From Candidatus Gallimonas intestinigallinarum (GTDB lineage Bacteria; Bacillota_A; Clostridia; Christensenellales; Borkfalkiaceae): 5,454 bases of DNA. Below the pieces are notes generated by a model that worked only from the letters and a program-made list of their open reading frames with translations, was not told the origin of the DNA and made no database searches. Location of the stretch: NCBI GenBank assembly GCA_019116405.1, contig DXBS01000078.1, forward strand, positions 1 to 5,454, in the 5' to 3' direction. Positions 5,338 through 5,454 of this stretch are shown in pieces (the stretch's first letter is position 1; each line of letters opens with the position of its first letter). Both the position numbers and the translations under genes were made by a program.

Positions 5338-5454
5338 AATATGTTTTTACAATGTCTTTTAAATCCGCATCTTTATATAGCGCTGCTAATAAAGCCGCTT
5401 CTTCTGCACTTTTTCTTGCTTCTGATGCTTTAGGCACATCGTATCCCATTAACC
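5318..5454 (-). pseudogene. Fragment of XRE/cI-like repressor, broken at the acetyltransferase junction
   Basis: The minus strand is open from the window edge to a TGA at 5318-5320. The partial first codon (NGG, fits Trp) followed by LMGYDVP matches the 'WLMGYDVP' stretch that typically follows the helix-turn-helix of phage-type XRE repressors in Firmicutes. An Ala/Lys/Glu linker comes next, then DLKDIVKTYSKLS, which resembles the helix that in such proteins continues 'SxENKxxVLxLI'. Here the sequence ends after only SHC and a stop, and those last codons are read from acetyltransferase DNA, so the gene is truncated at about 5327. The DNA-binding domain would lie outside the window. GC is about 35% over 5331-5454, lower than everything to the left. 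The family assignment rests on a short motif recalled from memory, so it is moderate. Confidence 0.55.

Noticed and set aside
5335..5454. Continuation of the acetyltransferase in another frame after a frameshift
   Set aside because: None of the three plus-strand frames after 5335 shows hexapeptide repeats or the expected IGDxVWIGG coil, so this is a sequence break and not a simple frameshift.

Overview
The window reads as a fragment of a chromosome from an anaerobic, GC-rich Gram-positive bacterium of the Clostridia type, probably from a metagenome. This placement is inferred from the bacterial V-type ATPase operon in Enterococcus/Clostridium gene order, the strong AGGAGG-like ribosome binding sites, the TTGACA/TATAAT promoters and the DUF1294 and MarR neighbours. 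The ATPase part is clearly GC-rich. The MarR/acetyltransferase part is closer to balanced, and the last ~125 bases fall to about 35% GC by hand count.

Bases 1-3142 (minus strand) are the promoter-proximal half of a V-type ATPase operon in the order ntpF (stalk subunit G/H), ntpI (subunit a), ntpK (membrane rotor ring) and ntpE (peripheral stalk E). The genes are tightly packed: ATGA overlap, then 22 bp, then 9 bp. They are driven by a TTGACG-N17-TATAAT promoter at 3149-3177. NtpK carries the complete Na+ ligand set known from Enterococcus hirae NtpK, so the machine is probably a sodium pump or sodium-driven synthase. NtpE stops at codon 92 on an in-frame TAG, although recognisable NtpE sequence continues behind it to the window edge.

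Bases 3270-3620 hold a divergently transcribed DUF1294 membrane protein. Its promoter sits so close to the ATG that the mRNA should be leaderless or nearly so. A bidirectional terminator (3589-3620) separates it from the convergent gene at 3630-4070, an unassigned three-helix membrane protein with an Ala/Glu-rich tail and a perfect consensus promoter.

Bases 4071-4489 are a 419-base non-coding stretch with that promoter, two strong terminator-like hairpins pointing away from each other, and an extended -10 promoter for the next operon. Bases 4490-5337 (plus strand) hold a MarR regulator translationally coupled (ATGA) to a maltose/galactoside O-acetyltransferase gene.

The acetyltransferase breaks off mid-domain near 5330. 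Sequence beyond that point is AT-richer and encodes, on the opposite strand, an interior piece of an XRE/cI-like phage-type repressor that is broken at the same place. This is either a real recombination junction or an assembly chimera. No clear new multi-gene system is visible. The most notable points are the two disrupted genes at the window's edges, the leaderless DUF1294 gene and the divergent hairpin pair.
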